A stretch of 64,000 bases of DNA from Gorsachius magnificus (GCA_034008185.1 CM067081.1:19653821-19717820); one strand, 5' to 3'. Positions 9,896-24,500 are shown, counted from the stretch's first letter. The notes: generated by a model not told the origin, from the letters alone. Translations and numbers: made by a program.

Positions 9896-12800
9896 GAAAG
9901 GTGTGTCTTGTCATAGTCTCTGGATATTATCAGAAGAACCTGAACAGGCCACCACAACTTCATGATAAATTCCTGACTGTCATATTATGGCCTTGGGAAT
10001 TATCACTGAATTTAGTAGATTTTAATATGTGTGCTTTGAACAACACAGTACTGGTGTTAAGTTCACAATATCTACCAATTAAAAGCCTTTAGACCTTATT
10101 TAACTGACCAGTATTATTGCCTTCCATGACTATTTGACTATGGGACTTCAGTGACCTTCTTCATGTTTGTTCAGAGGACTTGTTCTTCCTCAGTCACTGC
10201 CATCTATCAGTTCTTAAAACAAAAATAGGGCTAACCACAAAGCAAAAAACATTGCTAATAGCAAAAGACCTGTCAGGTCATGTTCCCTTATAGTCATGAT
10301 GCACACAGTTTTCAAAAGTATCAGTCAAATGTCAAAGTTCTTGACCTTTAGAGGTCCTAGGCCTTTACAGACATTTTAAAAAGACTCAGATCATATGTTT
10401 GTAAATCACCTTTGAAAACCCGAGCTTTCAGTGGTTTGGGGATTTTTTTAACTTCTCTGTAACTCTCTTTTTCCTGGAAAAAACATAGATATGGTCCCAT
10501 GGATTGCACATGGTGAGTTTTTGACAACAGAAGCAGAAAGTGTGCAGAGAAGAAGCTGTCAGCTTGCAATACCACATTGTGATCAGCCAGAAGTTACAGG
10601 ATTTATGAAATAAATGGTTTGTCAGACCAGGAGCAACAATGGATCTCTCAAACTGAACTAAAATGCTCAGAGAAGTAAACTGATGTCAGGCCTCCAGGAG
10701 AAGGTGCATTAGCAGCTGGAGCGTTGCCTCTGGTTGAAGAGGAGAAAAGGGCATGGATCTGAATCTTCTCCTTGTACTAATGATTTATCTCAGCTTCGAG
10801 CCCAAGGAGTACCCAAAGTGAAAAAATAAATTAATTGTGAATATCCTCAAAACCCAGTGTAATCAAAGGCAGAATCGTTCACTGTTGTAAATGGAACAAA
10901 AATAACCATGTCCCTGCCAGCAGGCATGCAAAACAGTGTCAGCCAGGATCTGGCAGGATAAGAGCTAGGACATATGTAACAGTACGGTGGGTAGATGGGA
11001 AAAGCATCATACTGAGAAATTACAGGGTCAGACAGCATAGCCTGAGCTCTGCGGCTGCCGACCCTACCCACGGTCCCCTGAATGTCAAGAGGCGCTACGA
11101 GGAATCAGAAACAAGCAGTCATTCTGCCTTGTTAAGACACAGCAAAAGAAAGGTCAGGATAAGCGGAGCTGAAGCCAGACTCACCAGTGCTGCCGCAGTG
11201 CCTGATCTCCAGCCGTGCTCCCGAGACACGGCACATCCTGCAGCTGACCTTAGCCAAGACACCAAAACGTATCTTGGAAGGGCTAGGTCATGGAGAAAAT
11301 CCGGGGAAGTGCTTGATGTTGTTTAGGACAGCATTCAGAGAGTCGCAAGAGGGTTGAAGAGACTAAAAGGTGAAAATAATTTATTTTAAATTGTCAAGTT
11401 GATTTTTAAATGCGTGATTTGCTATGCACAGTCTTCATCTGTCACATGAACATAGAGATTGACACAGTGGAACAAATCAGTCCGATTTAATTAATTACCT
11501 GATGCTTCAGAGGAAATGGAATGAAGAAATACTCAGTCGTCCTATGCCCTGTGACTGGCCTACCCATGGAAGCATAAAGATTACTAACTTTTGTTTTTTA
11601 AACTCATCCAATTTGCTTGTGGATGGCCTCATTTTCCATATTATTCTTGCTCTCTTGTACCCTCTTGGCTCTAAAAAAATTTATAGAAATAAAATTTACT
11701 GTATTTCAAAATGTATTCTATGTTTTGCCTTTCATTTCAGTTGAAAACCATTGCTACCCACTGTGTTTGCCCTCCATGGAGACAAAGAAAACTTGTCAAA
11801 GGGATGTTAAAATATCAATGAGGTCTACTCAGGTCTTCCTCCACAAATTGCAGATACCTATTTTTCTAATGATTGCAATCCAGTCTCAGGAAAAATCCTC
11901 TGTTAATCTTCAAGTGATATATAAAAAGTTTTTAAATTGTGTAGCATGTCATAAGCCTGCTTTTCTCAGTATTTTTAAGCGGCTAGTGGATTTGAATGCC
12001 TCATTTTGGAGATATCTAAACATGCCTCCCTTTTGGAAAGAAATGAATTCTCCCCTCTGTAAATTGGTGCTGTATGTGTTTGCTGAACGCAAAAGACAGA
12101 CTTAAAGTCACCGATAACTTAAAGAAAAAAAAATCACAGCAAAAATTACAGCTACAGTTCTAATGTACTGAAGCAAAGTAATTCTCTCCGGTGAACTGTT
12201 TCCTGGGGATTGCTTACTAACAGATCTGGTTGTAGCAGATCTGAAAAATATTCCTTAAAACAAGCAGTGTTGTATGCTTCAGCACAAAGCAGCACCCAGC
12301 ATCCTCTGGAAATGAGTCTTCCCAGGAAAGACTGCTGCTGAGCCGGACTCTTCTGAAACAGCTTATCTCTTTGCTGAGACCACCTAGGAATATGGATCAG
12401 GAATCAAAAATTTGATTCGTAGCCTATTCAAATAAACAGTAATTCCAACTTATTCCTACAGGCTCTGCCTCGGGATATTTAGCAAGCAGCTTTTAGCTAT
12501 TAGCTTGGCTTGTAGCTAAATCATTTACTTAACAGAATTCCTGCACGCTGAATCCTTCTGCAGCCTGCATCCCATCTTGCAGGCATTGGCCTTGCCGGGC
12601 ATTATCTGCATATAACGGAAGCGGAAATAATTTTCAGAGTACTTTGAATAAATTAACCTGCCACTAGAAATCTGGCATCCCCTTTGCTCTTGTCAAACTT
12701 CTTGATCCTGTATTAAAAGATCAGTTGTTGAGACTGTTGACAGCTTTATTATTACTAAGTGACAGCATGTGTCAGAAAATCAAAAGAAAGAACAGCAAGA

Positions 12801-15800
12801 ATATGAAAAGGTTGAAAGCAGTAGAGACATTACTGTTGCCATGGTACAGATCAGCATCTAGCGAGGCGGTAGGACTGCAGCAGTGACAGCCGGTGCTCAG
12901 GCGGTTTCCTTGTCCCAGCAAATTGTAATAAAGCACCTGGAAAGAGGCAGAGATCATCCTGCAGAGCACCGCCATTGTACCCCGAGTGAGGCCTCAGCGA
13001 GGACTGCGCCGGCAGCTTATTCTGAAAAGTCAAAGCTGATGAGGAAGAAATGCTCGAGTCCTCCCCGGGCAGCATGGCCAGCCACTTAGGTATTTATCCC
13101 GAGGGGTGTCTTGCATTAACAGTCATACGTTTTGGCAGTGGCTCTGGTAAGCCACCGAATAACATTTTATCACTTGCCAATTCTTGACCAGTTCATGGAG
13201 CACGTTGGAAGAATGTGCCATTAATCACCTCAAAAAGAAGCATGCGTCTTGTGTTTGCAACCCTGAAGTCCTTGGGGGGAGCTTGCTTCCACTCCTCCAA
13301 AGGCAAGACTTACTTTTTTTGCTTCTGTGTTTCACAAACTATCTCTCTGTCTGTCCAGCTGCTGCTGCTTTCTGGGCAGCCATGTGGACATGGGAAAGCA
13401 AGTCAAAAGCAGCTTGTTTTCCAGTTTTTGAGCTCTTCAAACTTCTTAATTTCAGTTACTTCTGAAAGTTTTGCCTGCTTCAAAAAATAGGTATGGCAGA
13501 AAGCAAAAGAAATAGCTGATTTAATGTCAGTGGGAAATTAAACCTGGATAAAAAGTTGTATCATGTTATTCCCTAAAATTACGTATATTTTCTATCATTC
13601 TCACCTTTCATCTGTTTTTGGTTACCCTGGCTCAGAAGTATTTCTTTCTGTTGAGGGCCACAGCATAGTCATCCATCTGCAGTGACCTCAACAGCTAAAC
13701 AAGGAAGGATTCTAGAAACAGATAAACCTTTTTATGCTTGTGACTGAGCCTCCCTGCACCCAAGACCATGGCAGAACACCAACCTTCCGGCAAATAAAGC
13801 CACTCTCTTTGAAGAACTGAGTATGCCGGTTCAATCCAAGTACTTGGCTCTAACATAATAACACTGTCTTTAAATTCATTCCTTTGGGATTAACGTGTAT
13901 CAGTGTTCTAGGTAGTCTAATTATATTTTTTTAAAAAAAGCTTTTACCAGAACAAATACATCAGAAACAGCATAAGCAGCTTCCTGATATCTTGTGAAGG
14001 CACAGAGGGCAAACCCAGCCAGTTTAACGTCAGGTTCACAGCAGTGTGTTAGTTTATACCCATTGCAAGGGACCAGAGAGACAGGTATGGAAAAGAATGA
14101 TCATATTTCTTCCTCCTCATCTTTGACCTCACCTCCCCTTTCCTGCTCTTAATATCATGCTGGTGTGTCATGAGGAGTCATGACAGTGCCCTTTCCCTCC
14201 AGCAGCTCCACGTGGGACAGATTCACCCTGTGCCAGACCTGGGAGGGAGGCAGAGGCACAGGCAGAGAAAGCTACACAGAAAATGCTGGTCTTGCTTGCT
14301 TCTGTAGGGGATGCCCAACCTGTCTCTTTGCCCTAGTGCTCCATTTGCTGGTGCTGACCCTTGACCACGGTACGGGCTCTAGCATTTGGTTTCACCTAAG
14401 ACCTCATGAGATCACTTTATAATAAAAAGAGTAGCCAGATAAGTCGTTCTAACTAGACAGAATCGATATTCTCTATTACTCCAGCAGCCAAGTTTGCTGT
14501 GATAACAGAAAATGTATTTAATCCATTTTAAGCACAGATGAGTATTCATTTACCCAAATCATACCCATCTGCCATTTTCCCTTGTGCTATGATTTCTGTT
14601 GCCATAAGTTGGGCCATGTTATGCAACAAGATGGGTATTTTTCAGAGTGTTTCACTTACGCTACGAAGGTGCAAAGCAGATGAGTCTGGGAAAACCAACA
14701 TGCTGGGCAAGATGTGGTCTCCAGTTTTAGAAGTGCAGGAGCAAGAACAGCCCAGTCCACATGAAGACCATCATCCACAGCTCCTGACTGCCAGGGTGAT
14801 GAAGCACAACTGGCAAGTCCAGAGACCATAAAATCCTCCACAGAGCCTGCTGCACTCTCAGAGTGGGACAAGATGCAATGGGGTAAGGACAGACTTTTTA
14901 GCCTCCCACTCCAGCACTGGGGAAAGTGTGGTGGGACAGCCTCGTACACCTGTACACCACTTGGCAGGGTGGACCACAGCTCAGTCTCTTCCACCAGCCA
15001 GCAGTTTTGTAGTGCATAGGTGTTCAACCACTGCTGCCCTTTAGTTCACAACTTTGCCATTCTGTATCTCCTCTTAAGATTTTCCCCACACTACAAATAT
15101 TGGTCCAAAATGCATTCTATTTTGCAGGGAATGCCTCTTCTTGGACGCTAAATGAAATTATGCATAGCAAAATGATGGAGAAACTGGTCATCTGTCTCTA
15201 TAATCTGTCCCCATATGAAAGCTTCTCCCTACCCATAACATTTTTTGAAGAGTGCAGATGAGTAAATTTCCCATAAAGGCCCATGTAACATGCATCTATA
15301 ACTCAGAAAGGGCCCTAAAGCACACATCCTTCACGTCTTCTTTGGAAATCCTATTCCAGCTCCCAGTGCTCTGCAAGGCTCTCAGGAACCCAAATGAGGG
15401 TCTTGGAATATACATTTTTGCAAAGTCGTTAATCTGCTTAGGGACCTCATGAGTTCTGATTCTCATAGAGAAGGAAGGAAACTTTTATAGCAGTAGAAAT
15501 TTAGGATCATCACTTACACTGACATTTACAGAAGCATCATATGAAAATACACACAGAGCATTTTGGACAGGGAGCTCGTTGTGTTTCCTCCATATTCTCT
15601 TTAGTGTTTTTCATAGGCTTTGCGATCAAATGAATGGGGATCTTATTACTATTATGGTCTCGGATTGCTTCCACAGAGAAAGAGCTGGCTTTTAGATCCC
15701 AGGCTAAACCTAGAGAATTTTTTTGGATTCAAATCCTTCCCCTCATGAGGATTTCTTAATCTTCAACTCAAGAAAGATTTTTCAACCTGCCTGCCACAAT

Positions 15801-17689
15801 GTCACTATCAGGACTTCCCAGCTTTGAAAATATCCCTTGGGGTTAGCCAGCTGGAGGCATCATGTGCTGAACACTTCACAGAATCATCTAAATATAACTG
15901 CAGTGTTTGACTGAGTATTAGCAAATCACTAACCCACAGAGGGATGAAATGTTCTTTTCAACCTGAAATGCAAAGAAAGCATATAAATGTGCAGGTTTTT
16001 CAAACAGTGGATGTTATATTCCAAACAAACATGAAAATTAACTATACATTTTATGGAAACCTAGAGAATGATGAATATATGGGATCATACTGAGTCTAGA
16101 CTGAGACTAGACAAAAGGGAAACAAAACATATTAGGCTGACACAGGTTTAGGCTGTTCAACTATAAATTTTGATTGAAGGCTTTCTTTAAAAACTTAAGA
16201 CACTCTAATCCCATGTAAGACCTCATAACCAACATCTAAAAATTCAGCATCCTGTTTATTAGGAAATGCAGAGTCATTTCCAAGAAAGTGAGACACAGGA
16301 GCTCAAATAGTTTGAGGAAATTCTGGCATTTTCAAATGGCTAAAATGACATACATAATTCTATTTTCCCAAATAACAAATTCTTGCACAGAGGGTGGGAC
16401 TGTCACCCACATTGTCTAAATATGCCAGCCTTTTCTGAGCTGAGTCACACAAGGGAACAGCAGTTTTGCACCACGAAGGAAGCCTGGCTTCCTTGACCTC
16501 CAGCAAGTCCATCAGACTCCCTGCGGTACCAGCTTGGATGTCTTTTTTGCCAGTACTCCAGGCTGCCTGGGAACATGGTTATGGGCAAGTTCTTCCTGAT
16601 GGTGGCTTTGCCAGCTTCAGAGCTGGATGTGTGTGCTAGGATTGCCTCTTTAGAGATGTAAGGGTTTGGCCACCACTGCAGAAAGGGTAAGGAAAATAAG
16701 AACAAGGGTGTCTCCCTTTCTTACCAAAGGAAACTTTTACCAATGGAAAGAACAAGATGGGCAGCTCTAGTTTCATGGAAAACAGGGAGAGCAAAGCACC
16801 CTCAGAATGCTGGCCACAAGTCACAGACCTTGAACTCTTGATGGAGTACAACAAGGAGAGCACATGAGCAGCTCAATCCCAAGCAATGCCCAAGGGACGT
16901 CCAGCTCCCTGAAGGAACCTCTCACATGTACACAGTAAAGCAAAAGTTGCAACCTTATTTAACTATAGTGCTCAGAAAAAGCCAATGCATTGTCCTCTGC
17001 TCCACTCTTCTGCCATGGTGGCTGCCTGGGAATGGACAGTGCTATGCTGTACAAGAGCACAGAAGACATTCAGCAGAAAGGCAGGAGGATTTATAAAAGC
17101 AGGACCACATCCTCACAAAAATCCCAAGCCTTCTGAAATAAAAAAAACACTGCTGGACCCAGCCATGTAAAGACAGGCTGAGGGAAGGCACGCAAGCTGA
17201 GCTGAAGAGGATGGTGTGTTTTGGAGGAAGTCAGTCTGGCTTCCTCCATTAGGGGCAACAACCAGTTCTGCAGGCATCATCACTCACACCACTTCTGCCA
17301 GTGAGACAGCATGCCATGCCTGGTGTCCTTAGTCAACAAGAAGGTTGTACTCAATTCCCAAACCATTCAAAGCCACAAAAAAAATGAACTTAACCGATTA
17401 GTAATGCCACAGCTTTCACTGCATATCATGTAGGATTTTAAGAAAGAATAATCAACATCAAATTGTCCATTTAAAGGAAGGTTGTGATTACTTACGTATT
17501 TTGCTACCTTTTGTTCTTGAAACCTGTTGTTGCTAATGTCTGCAAAAGCACTTGCACCTTCTTACTGAGCTGGTTCAAATACTATATTAAGCTTCACACA
17601 GCAGAACAAGTAAAAAACAATTTGCTGATCATTAAAATTATGTTCTTTTAACTTCCTTCTACCACAGTGTAACAGGCATTGTGGGTAAG
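9896..17689. other. Long single-copy stretch, no confirmed gene
   Basis: No transposon is recognised. A/T-rich blocks at about 11370-11500 and 12590-12770 look like possible conserved noncoding DNA. A locally GC-richer island at 12840-13100 has overlapping minus-strand open frames and splice-like motifs but no protein I recognise. The 162-codon plus-strand frame at 11617-12105 and the 123-codon minus-strand frame at 14656-15027 show no domain and no splice context that would make them convincing genes. Confidence 0.5.
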
Positions 17690-18560
17690 GAAGAAATAAC
17701 TGGTGTCCTATCTTGACTTCCAGAAAGCCTCTTCCAGTCTCTCATGACATTCCCATAAGTAACTTAGAGAACATGGTCTACATTAATGTTGTTGCATAAA
17801 GATTCCCAGGGTGTAGCAATGAATGTTTCCGTCTCGACACTGAGAACATATCAAGTGATTTTCTGCATGGTTGTTTCAGTTATTCATTTCAGTTTGGTAT
17901 TTTAGTAACAAGTTGGATATCCAGGAGAGAATGTGCCTATTAAATCTGCAGGATCATACAGAACTAGGAGGGGCTGCACATGCATTGGAGAACAGGATCA
18001 GGATTCAAAATGATGGTGAAAAGCTGGAAAAAAGCTGGAAAAATGAGACTGCAGCTCAAGATGAACAAGTTCAGGGTGCTATGGAATAATCAACGGCATA
18101 AATACAGGGAGAGAAACAGGGAGGTGGATGACAAAACCATCTGAGGTCAAGGTGCAACTAAATGAAAAAAATCATGTTGCTATAGAAAACATAAAAATCC
18201 TACTACCAAGTGTTACATAAGAGCATATCTTGCAAGTACAAGAACTGTAACTTGCATTATATCAAAAGTTTGGGTGAAACTTTGATTGGAGTACCATGTC
18301 CAGGTTTGGGCACTATATGAGAAGAAACAGTCATCACTGGAAATCCAGAAAAGAGCAGGCTGGAAGAAACTTCATACTTATGGGCATAGTGAGGCACTGG
18401 AAGAGGGCTGCTAAGACTGTGGGGTCCCTACAATCAGAGCTTTTAAGAAAATGCTGGAAAATTAGGAATCATTAATTATATAGACACAAATTAATCCTGG
18501 CTGAGGGAGGAAAGATGAGCTAAACAGACTCTCAAGGTTGCTTCTTTTTGTTTCTCTAAA
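17690..18560 (+). mobile_element. Ancient CR1 LINE ORF2-to-3'-end remnant
   Basis: Decayed CR1 on the plus strand. CCTATCTTGACTTCCAGAAAG at 17707 onward matches the conserved RT block (Tyr-Leu-Asp-Phe-x-Lys-Ala) of CR1 ORF2. Further anchors are AGAGAATGTGCCTATTAAAT, GATCATACAGAACTAGGAGG, then TTGGAGTACCATGTCCAGGTTTG (the usual Leu-Glu-Tyr-Cys-Val-Gln-Phe-Trp block) at about 18286, and AGATGAGCTAAACAGACTCTC near the 3' end. The part around 17770-17900 is poorly matched and may hold a deletion or unrelated insertion. No frame is open across it. Confidence 0.65.
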
Positions 18561-21500
18561 GTGCTAGGTTTTTATGACAGTCCACATGCAGGTTAAGAGA
18601 AAGTCCTTCAGCATTTTAGTGAGACAGGGTGCATAGTGTGGGAAAGAAAAGCTATTTAAATAGCCTTAACTCTTCTAAGCAAACAAACCAAGAAAATGGC
18701 AAAGAGCCTACCCAACATTACCAGGATCCCAGCTTGTAACCTGCACCTCTGAGGGATGAGCAGGAAAATTGTCTGGACTTCACAGACACAGCCAGCCTCA
18801 CTTAGCTCCTTCTCAGAAATATCCAGGTAATTCTGCTGAGAGGTAGGATGAAGGGGGGCATTTTCATCTTCAGTCTTAACAATGTCTCTTTAAAGCATTT
18901 TACCATTTCAGCTGAAGTAGGTCTAATTCAGACTGCTCAGCAGTGGGTCATCACTTGCTTCCAGCTTCTTTTATGTGTATGGACACAAATGCCACACATT
19001 GTTTACAGTTTAATTTCCTTCTCCCTCAGCAAATAAAAGCTATCTTTCTTTTCACCCTTAACTCTTTAATTGATCGATTGCTAGATATCAATATCTACCC
19101 CCTCGGTATTAGATGTGCCATTACTACACCCTCTGACTGCTGTCTCCGGGGATTATGAGACTGCTGCAAGCAGGAGACAACAGGAGGCAACTGACTGGCC
19201 TAGGAGCACACAGATTTCAAGCCACTAAGGGAAGAGAGTTCTTAGAAATGGCAGACATTCATCTACCCTGGGACAAATCATGGACTAGATTTCCCAGAAG
19301 CTCTTCTCCCAGAAACTCTCTCAAAATCCGACCCAGCAATCTATTAAGATTAAGAGCAAGCAAGCCAGCAACATGCAGATGAGCCAGCTCTCAGACTCAG
19401 TAATGACTCAATTCAAAATCATTAATGCCAAATACATATAACATCAGCACATCCTTGGGAAAAGCTAATCCCCATAAATCTGGGGAAAAGAATTCCAGGC
19501 AGTTTTCGTAATGACATGTATTCATTGATACCAGAGGGGAGAAAAATATACAAACCTTGCTCAGGATATCATTTCTACTAGTGTGTAACAGAGATAGATA
19601 CTCCAAAAGAGGTGTATTCTCTTTGCAGTCTTCAACCGGTGATCTTGCAGATTACAGGACTTTAACACCTACAGGCAAATGCCTTTTTGCTGGCCAGAAA
19701 TCCTTCCACAGTGATCCTATTCATTTCAGCCAGCATGTTTTGGTTCATTCTGTGCAGTGTGAGCAACAACTTCGTCCCTCACAGGGAGCTACATGGCACT
19801 TGTCTTTGACTTCTCAGAGCCTTCACAACACTTTCTTCAAGAGAATAAGTCCACTTAGCAGAAGAGTCCACAACAGAAAATTGTATCCAGTCTCTTAGGC
19901 TATTCACCTTCTAAGTCTCTTGCATGACAAAATGGTAGGTCTGATTTTAACCTTGACTTATACAACAGTACCCAGTTATCATATATTTAGCACTTGTTCT
20001 AGCTGTTCCTGTTCTAATACCTGCCAAACAAATCCTCCTCCCAGTGATAAAAAGACTCTAGAAAAAAACATAACAATTCAAGCTTAATTTCTTTGTGAAT
20101 CCAAAATGTCTCTATAGGATTTCACTGACTTTGCCCAACAATTAATTTGATTCATATAGTTTCCAGCAAACTGATGCCCCTACAGGCCTGGGTCAGCATC
20201 TTGTTATGGGAGCAATCATTAGCAAAGTTAGGTCGCTATTTACAGTTGTAATATTTTCACAGCCCTTAGATAGATATGTATGTGGACCTACCACACAGCA
20301 GGGCGCATCATGTAGTGAATACACTTCCAGGTACCAGAGAAGATGTGGCTGAGGGGCTACGGGGAAAGCTGGCAGGAGGCTGCAGGCTTCTGGCAATGGG
20401 GATGATTCCTCCTGCAGGCTGGATCCAGCCTACAGACTGCCTGGGGGCCTCTGCTTCCTCTTCAACCCCTCACTGGGCACCTCGGGGGCATCAGTCCTTC
20501 TTCTGGTTTTCAAGGTGGCTTCCCAGGAAAAGTGCCTTTTCCCCTACAGTCCCTGACTTACCCCTGACTGAGCATTGAGAAACTGTCCTCCAGAGCATTT
20601 ATGCACTGCTCGCTCACAGCATACATAATGGCATCTCCTACTGTCACACCAACAAAAGTCTTAAGCCTAACAGTTTAGCTAAACCATGACTTTAAAATTG
20701 TCTCCATGTTGTGATGTTTTGTGGCCTTCCCTGCTCTTCCCTTCTATACAGTTGATGCCAAAACTGGAGGAACAGCAAATACAGGAATTAGAATCAAACT
20801 AAAAAATAATTAGTTGCAAACCTCAGAACCAGACTGACTGCCTCAAAACCCCCCTAGAATTTTAATATAAAACTCTGAAAATGAAGTACACTCCTAAGCT
20901 ACCTTCAGCAGAAGACCTTCTCCATATTTCTGTCCTAGGCATCTCCAACAGAACTGAACTGAGGGAAACTTTATCGATAGAGTTAAGCCCTGCTTGGGTA
21001 ACAGGAGATATAATAAATAGCAGGCATGGTAGCAGAAGCAATAATGTTTTTATACTGCCGTCTGGAAAAGCTTATTAGTATTTTTTTCCATTTTGCAATT
21101 TTCCCCATAGCAGCGTTAAAGATTGACACATACTCTACCTGCGGGGTTTATGAGAAAGGCACCACATGCTTTCTACATGAGAAGATATTCGCAGTCTTTG
21201 CACCATCAAATCAGCAGTTTCCTAACTCCACATAGCTTGTTTACCCAGCAAATACGTGTTCTGGACAGGGTACTTGCCAAATGCTGGTCACTGGGCTGTT
21301 AGTGCCCATTGTTTCCTGCCAAACAAAACTGAAGCATGTGCTTTTTTAATGAAATTGCGCAGAAAGACATGTTAGAGCTTTCTATTAAAAAAAAAAAAGA
21401 GAGACTCTATATGAAATCACAGCTCTTTATTCAAGCAGTATCGCAATCAACTTGATAATGTTTCAGTTTTTCTATTACTACCAGCTGTGGATGCAGAGTA

Positions 21501-24500
21501 AGCACAAACTTCATGCAATATGGTCTTATTTTGTCTAATATTTCATATGTAAATTGTGTCCAAAAGGCTTTACAGAAGTAAATACACAGCTACAGGGAAA
21601 ATAGCAGAGTTTGAGAGGAGTAAAAAAGACCAGCAAAGAACTGGAGACTAAAGAGGCAAATAGATGCAGGTATTCTTGGAGGCAGGCACTACAGAGGCTC
21701 ACACAGTCAGGACAACACCTGGGGAAGAGCCTCTGCAGACAAGCGAGGGAAAAGGTTCATGTAAGCTTAGCAGGAACCCTAAACCTATGGTCTGACCTTA
21801 TATTGCACCAAACACTTCTTGAAAGGTGTTTCACTGGGTATGAGGGCTGCCCTGAAGCTCTCAGCAGATCAAGCTGGCTTGGACATACTTGAGAACAGGG
21901 TTTTAGATGAAGCAGAGCAAAATTAAAGGGAAACAACTTTTCAAATAATCCATCTAACATAAACTAATAAAGGCTGATGAACCATACATGCATTTTTGCA
22001 GCAATAAATGAAATTAATTATGCAGCTGTGAACCCAGAACTGTGTTTTGAGTCTACTACTAACTGTGGGTTCTGTTCTTTGCCTTATGCTTAAATTAATT
22101 AGGTCAGATAGAACAACAGTCCAAGTTTACTATGACTGTCATTAGAAATGCAAGACAAACTGCTAGTAAATAGGTGTTTCAAAAGCAGCAGAGCAACACT
22201 AAATTAGATTTATTCAGCTATTGTGCAATATTATGTATCATTTAAGCATAAAAGGAAAATTCCTCAGCTAATCTTTATGATTTACATAGATATCGGTACA
22301 TTAGGTAAAATATTGGTTATCATTAACTTGCACATTTATAGAGAAGTTGTTCCTGACTTCCTTTTAACACAGAAGAAATTAGAGAAATTTACCATAGATA
22401 TTTAAATACACCTGTCTTTAAAATCTCAAAAGAAGAAAGGAAAATTCTTACTTCAGAAGAAGGGATTGATTTAAGTTATTTTTACATGGTAAAGAAACCT
22501 ACTTTCATGGCAAAGCAAACGTTCTAGAAAAAGTCTTCCCATGCCTAGTCCAAACAATGACATATGCCTTGCAGTAACAACACAGATGCTACAGGGCTTT
22601 GGCCTTACACAAATTTAGATTTCTGGATCTTAAAATGAATACCTTCTGAGTAATCATAATGTAATTACTTAAACCAGATTACTTGATTAGAATGGCATGT
22701 TAATATAAGAATCTTGTCATTTAGATTTTGCTCTTAACTATCTTCCCTTTCTCCCTGGGTAATCATCATTACAGTAATGACAATGATAAAGGCCCATATG
22801 TTTCTTTGTCTTGTGTGCTGCTGATTGAGGGAGCGTGGTGCAACTTAATGTTAAATGAGCTGCACAGCACACTGTGCCACATACAGATGCCTACACAGAA
22901 TGCTGTGAGACCAGACGCGGCCCCAGAAAGCAGGGCACCCCAGCGCCTAGGGGGCTGCCAGCTGAGAGGGGGGACGGTTCATCAGGGATCACAGAATCAG
23001 TGGGGAGCGGGAGCAGGGAGATATGACACAGGCTTTGCCACCTGATTGCTTCATCATAACCACAGATACCTACATTTGTTAAGATGAAAGAAGCTATCAC
23101 TGTCTGATGGGGTATTAATGTGCACTTTGCAGGAAGCACATGCTGCAGATGTCCCAGCCAGCACAAAACACGGTTTTTGAAACCTGGTAGCAACATAAAT
23201 GGAGGTCACTCGTGTCTGTAACCTACCTCTTGTCTGGAAGCGCATCTGCCACTGGTGTAACTGATGAAATTCTCTCAGGTAAGCATGGTCCACACCAGCA
23301 CTGAATTAACTTGTATGGCCGTACTGCAAGTTGGTTCTGCACCAAGACTTTGCTCCAGGACAGCCGTCCCAGTCGCTGAACTTCAGGTGCAGGTGAGCTC
23401 CCAGAGTATGGATAATCATTCCACAGTACCAGCCTGCAGCTGTGGCTCCTGTAGTACTCCACACCAATTTCTCATGTTCGTAGCAAAGAGCACAGATTGA
23501 CAGCAAGGTTTATGAGAAGATGTGGTGTCACATCATAGGAAGCTCTTTGCAATAGCCTTTGCTGTTCAGAAAGGTAAAGGATGTTTTCATGGCTGTATTT
23601 TAGCACTGCTGCAGCTACTCAAACAAACAGGTATCTTTTTGCTCTTACTGTCTACCCACAGACAACAGTGGGCCCTGTCATATAGCAGCACAAGCTGCTT
23701 TCCCAGGCTTGTTTCCTTGTTCCCACTTAATCTAAACACTTTACAGGACAGGGAAGCACCTCCATCCTCTTGCTGTGCACCTTGCAATGTGACAGAACAG
23801 AAGAAGGTGGTTGGCTTTTTCTTTCAAAGGCTAATCTTCATGTATCTCTCCTTGATGCTGGATGCTGCTTGTGTTGTACGCTGTAATTTTTCCTTTAGCA
23901 ATATAAATTTAATCTCTACTGTTTAGCAGAAGAATCCTGTGCAGGTTGGCAGTTGTCATGTGAGTGTATACACCCGCTATGCTGACCTGTATGCTTCAAC
24001 AACAGCTCAGTGTGTTCCCTGGTAATATGTACAAAGATACTTTGAAAGCAAAAATACCTTCATGCCACTGCCCTCAGGCTTATATCTTTCTCATGGGGAA
24101 TGACTAAAAATTGTGCCCATGAGAGACAAAGAGAAAATAAAGAAGACAGGGGAGAAAGAAAAGCTGCCATGCTACACTGGCTAAATTGCTCCTGGCATTT
24201 CAAATTCTTTATTAGGTTCAACGTGTACATGGGAAAATCACTGGCATACACATTTTCAAACTAACCACTAGCTTTCATGAACTTCATTCATGTATAGAGA
24301 AGTTCAGTTTAAAATAACTTGGCCTTGGTTTCTTCAGAGGTGTTGAGCATTACTGTTTCGCATTGACCCGAATCTGTGCTCTGCCCTTTTGAAAACCAGT
24401 CCCATACTGGCCACACAACATCTCTATTTGCATCTGAATATGTGTTCCTTGATGTGTAGCACATAATCAGACTGGTTTTTCCAGTGTTCAAGGTAAGAAA

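Noticed and set aside
11617..12105. Plus-strand frame of 162 codons
   Set aside because: Hydrophobic and AT-driven composition, no recognised domain, no clear promoter or splice context. A frame of this length can occur by chance in 64 kb.
14656..15027. Minus-strand frame of 123 codons
   Set aside because: No domain, no splice signals that would define an exon, and an overlapping open frame on the other strand.
22985..23000. Isolated ATCACAGAATCAG resembling a CR1 tail
   Set aside because: The following bases (TGGGGAGCGG) do not continue the CR1 pattern.
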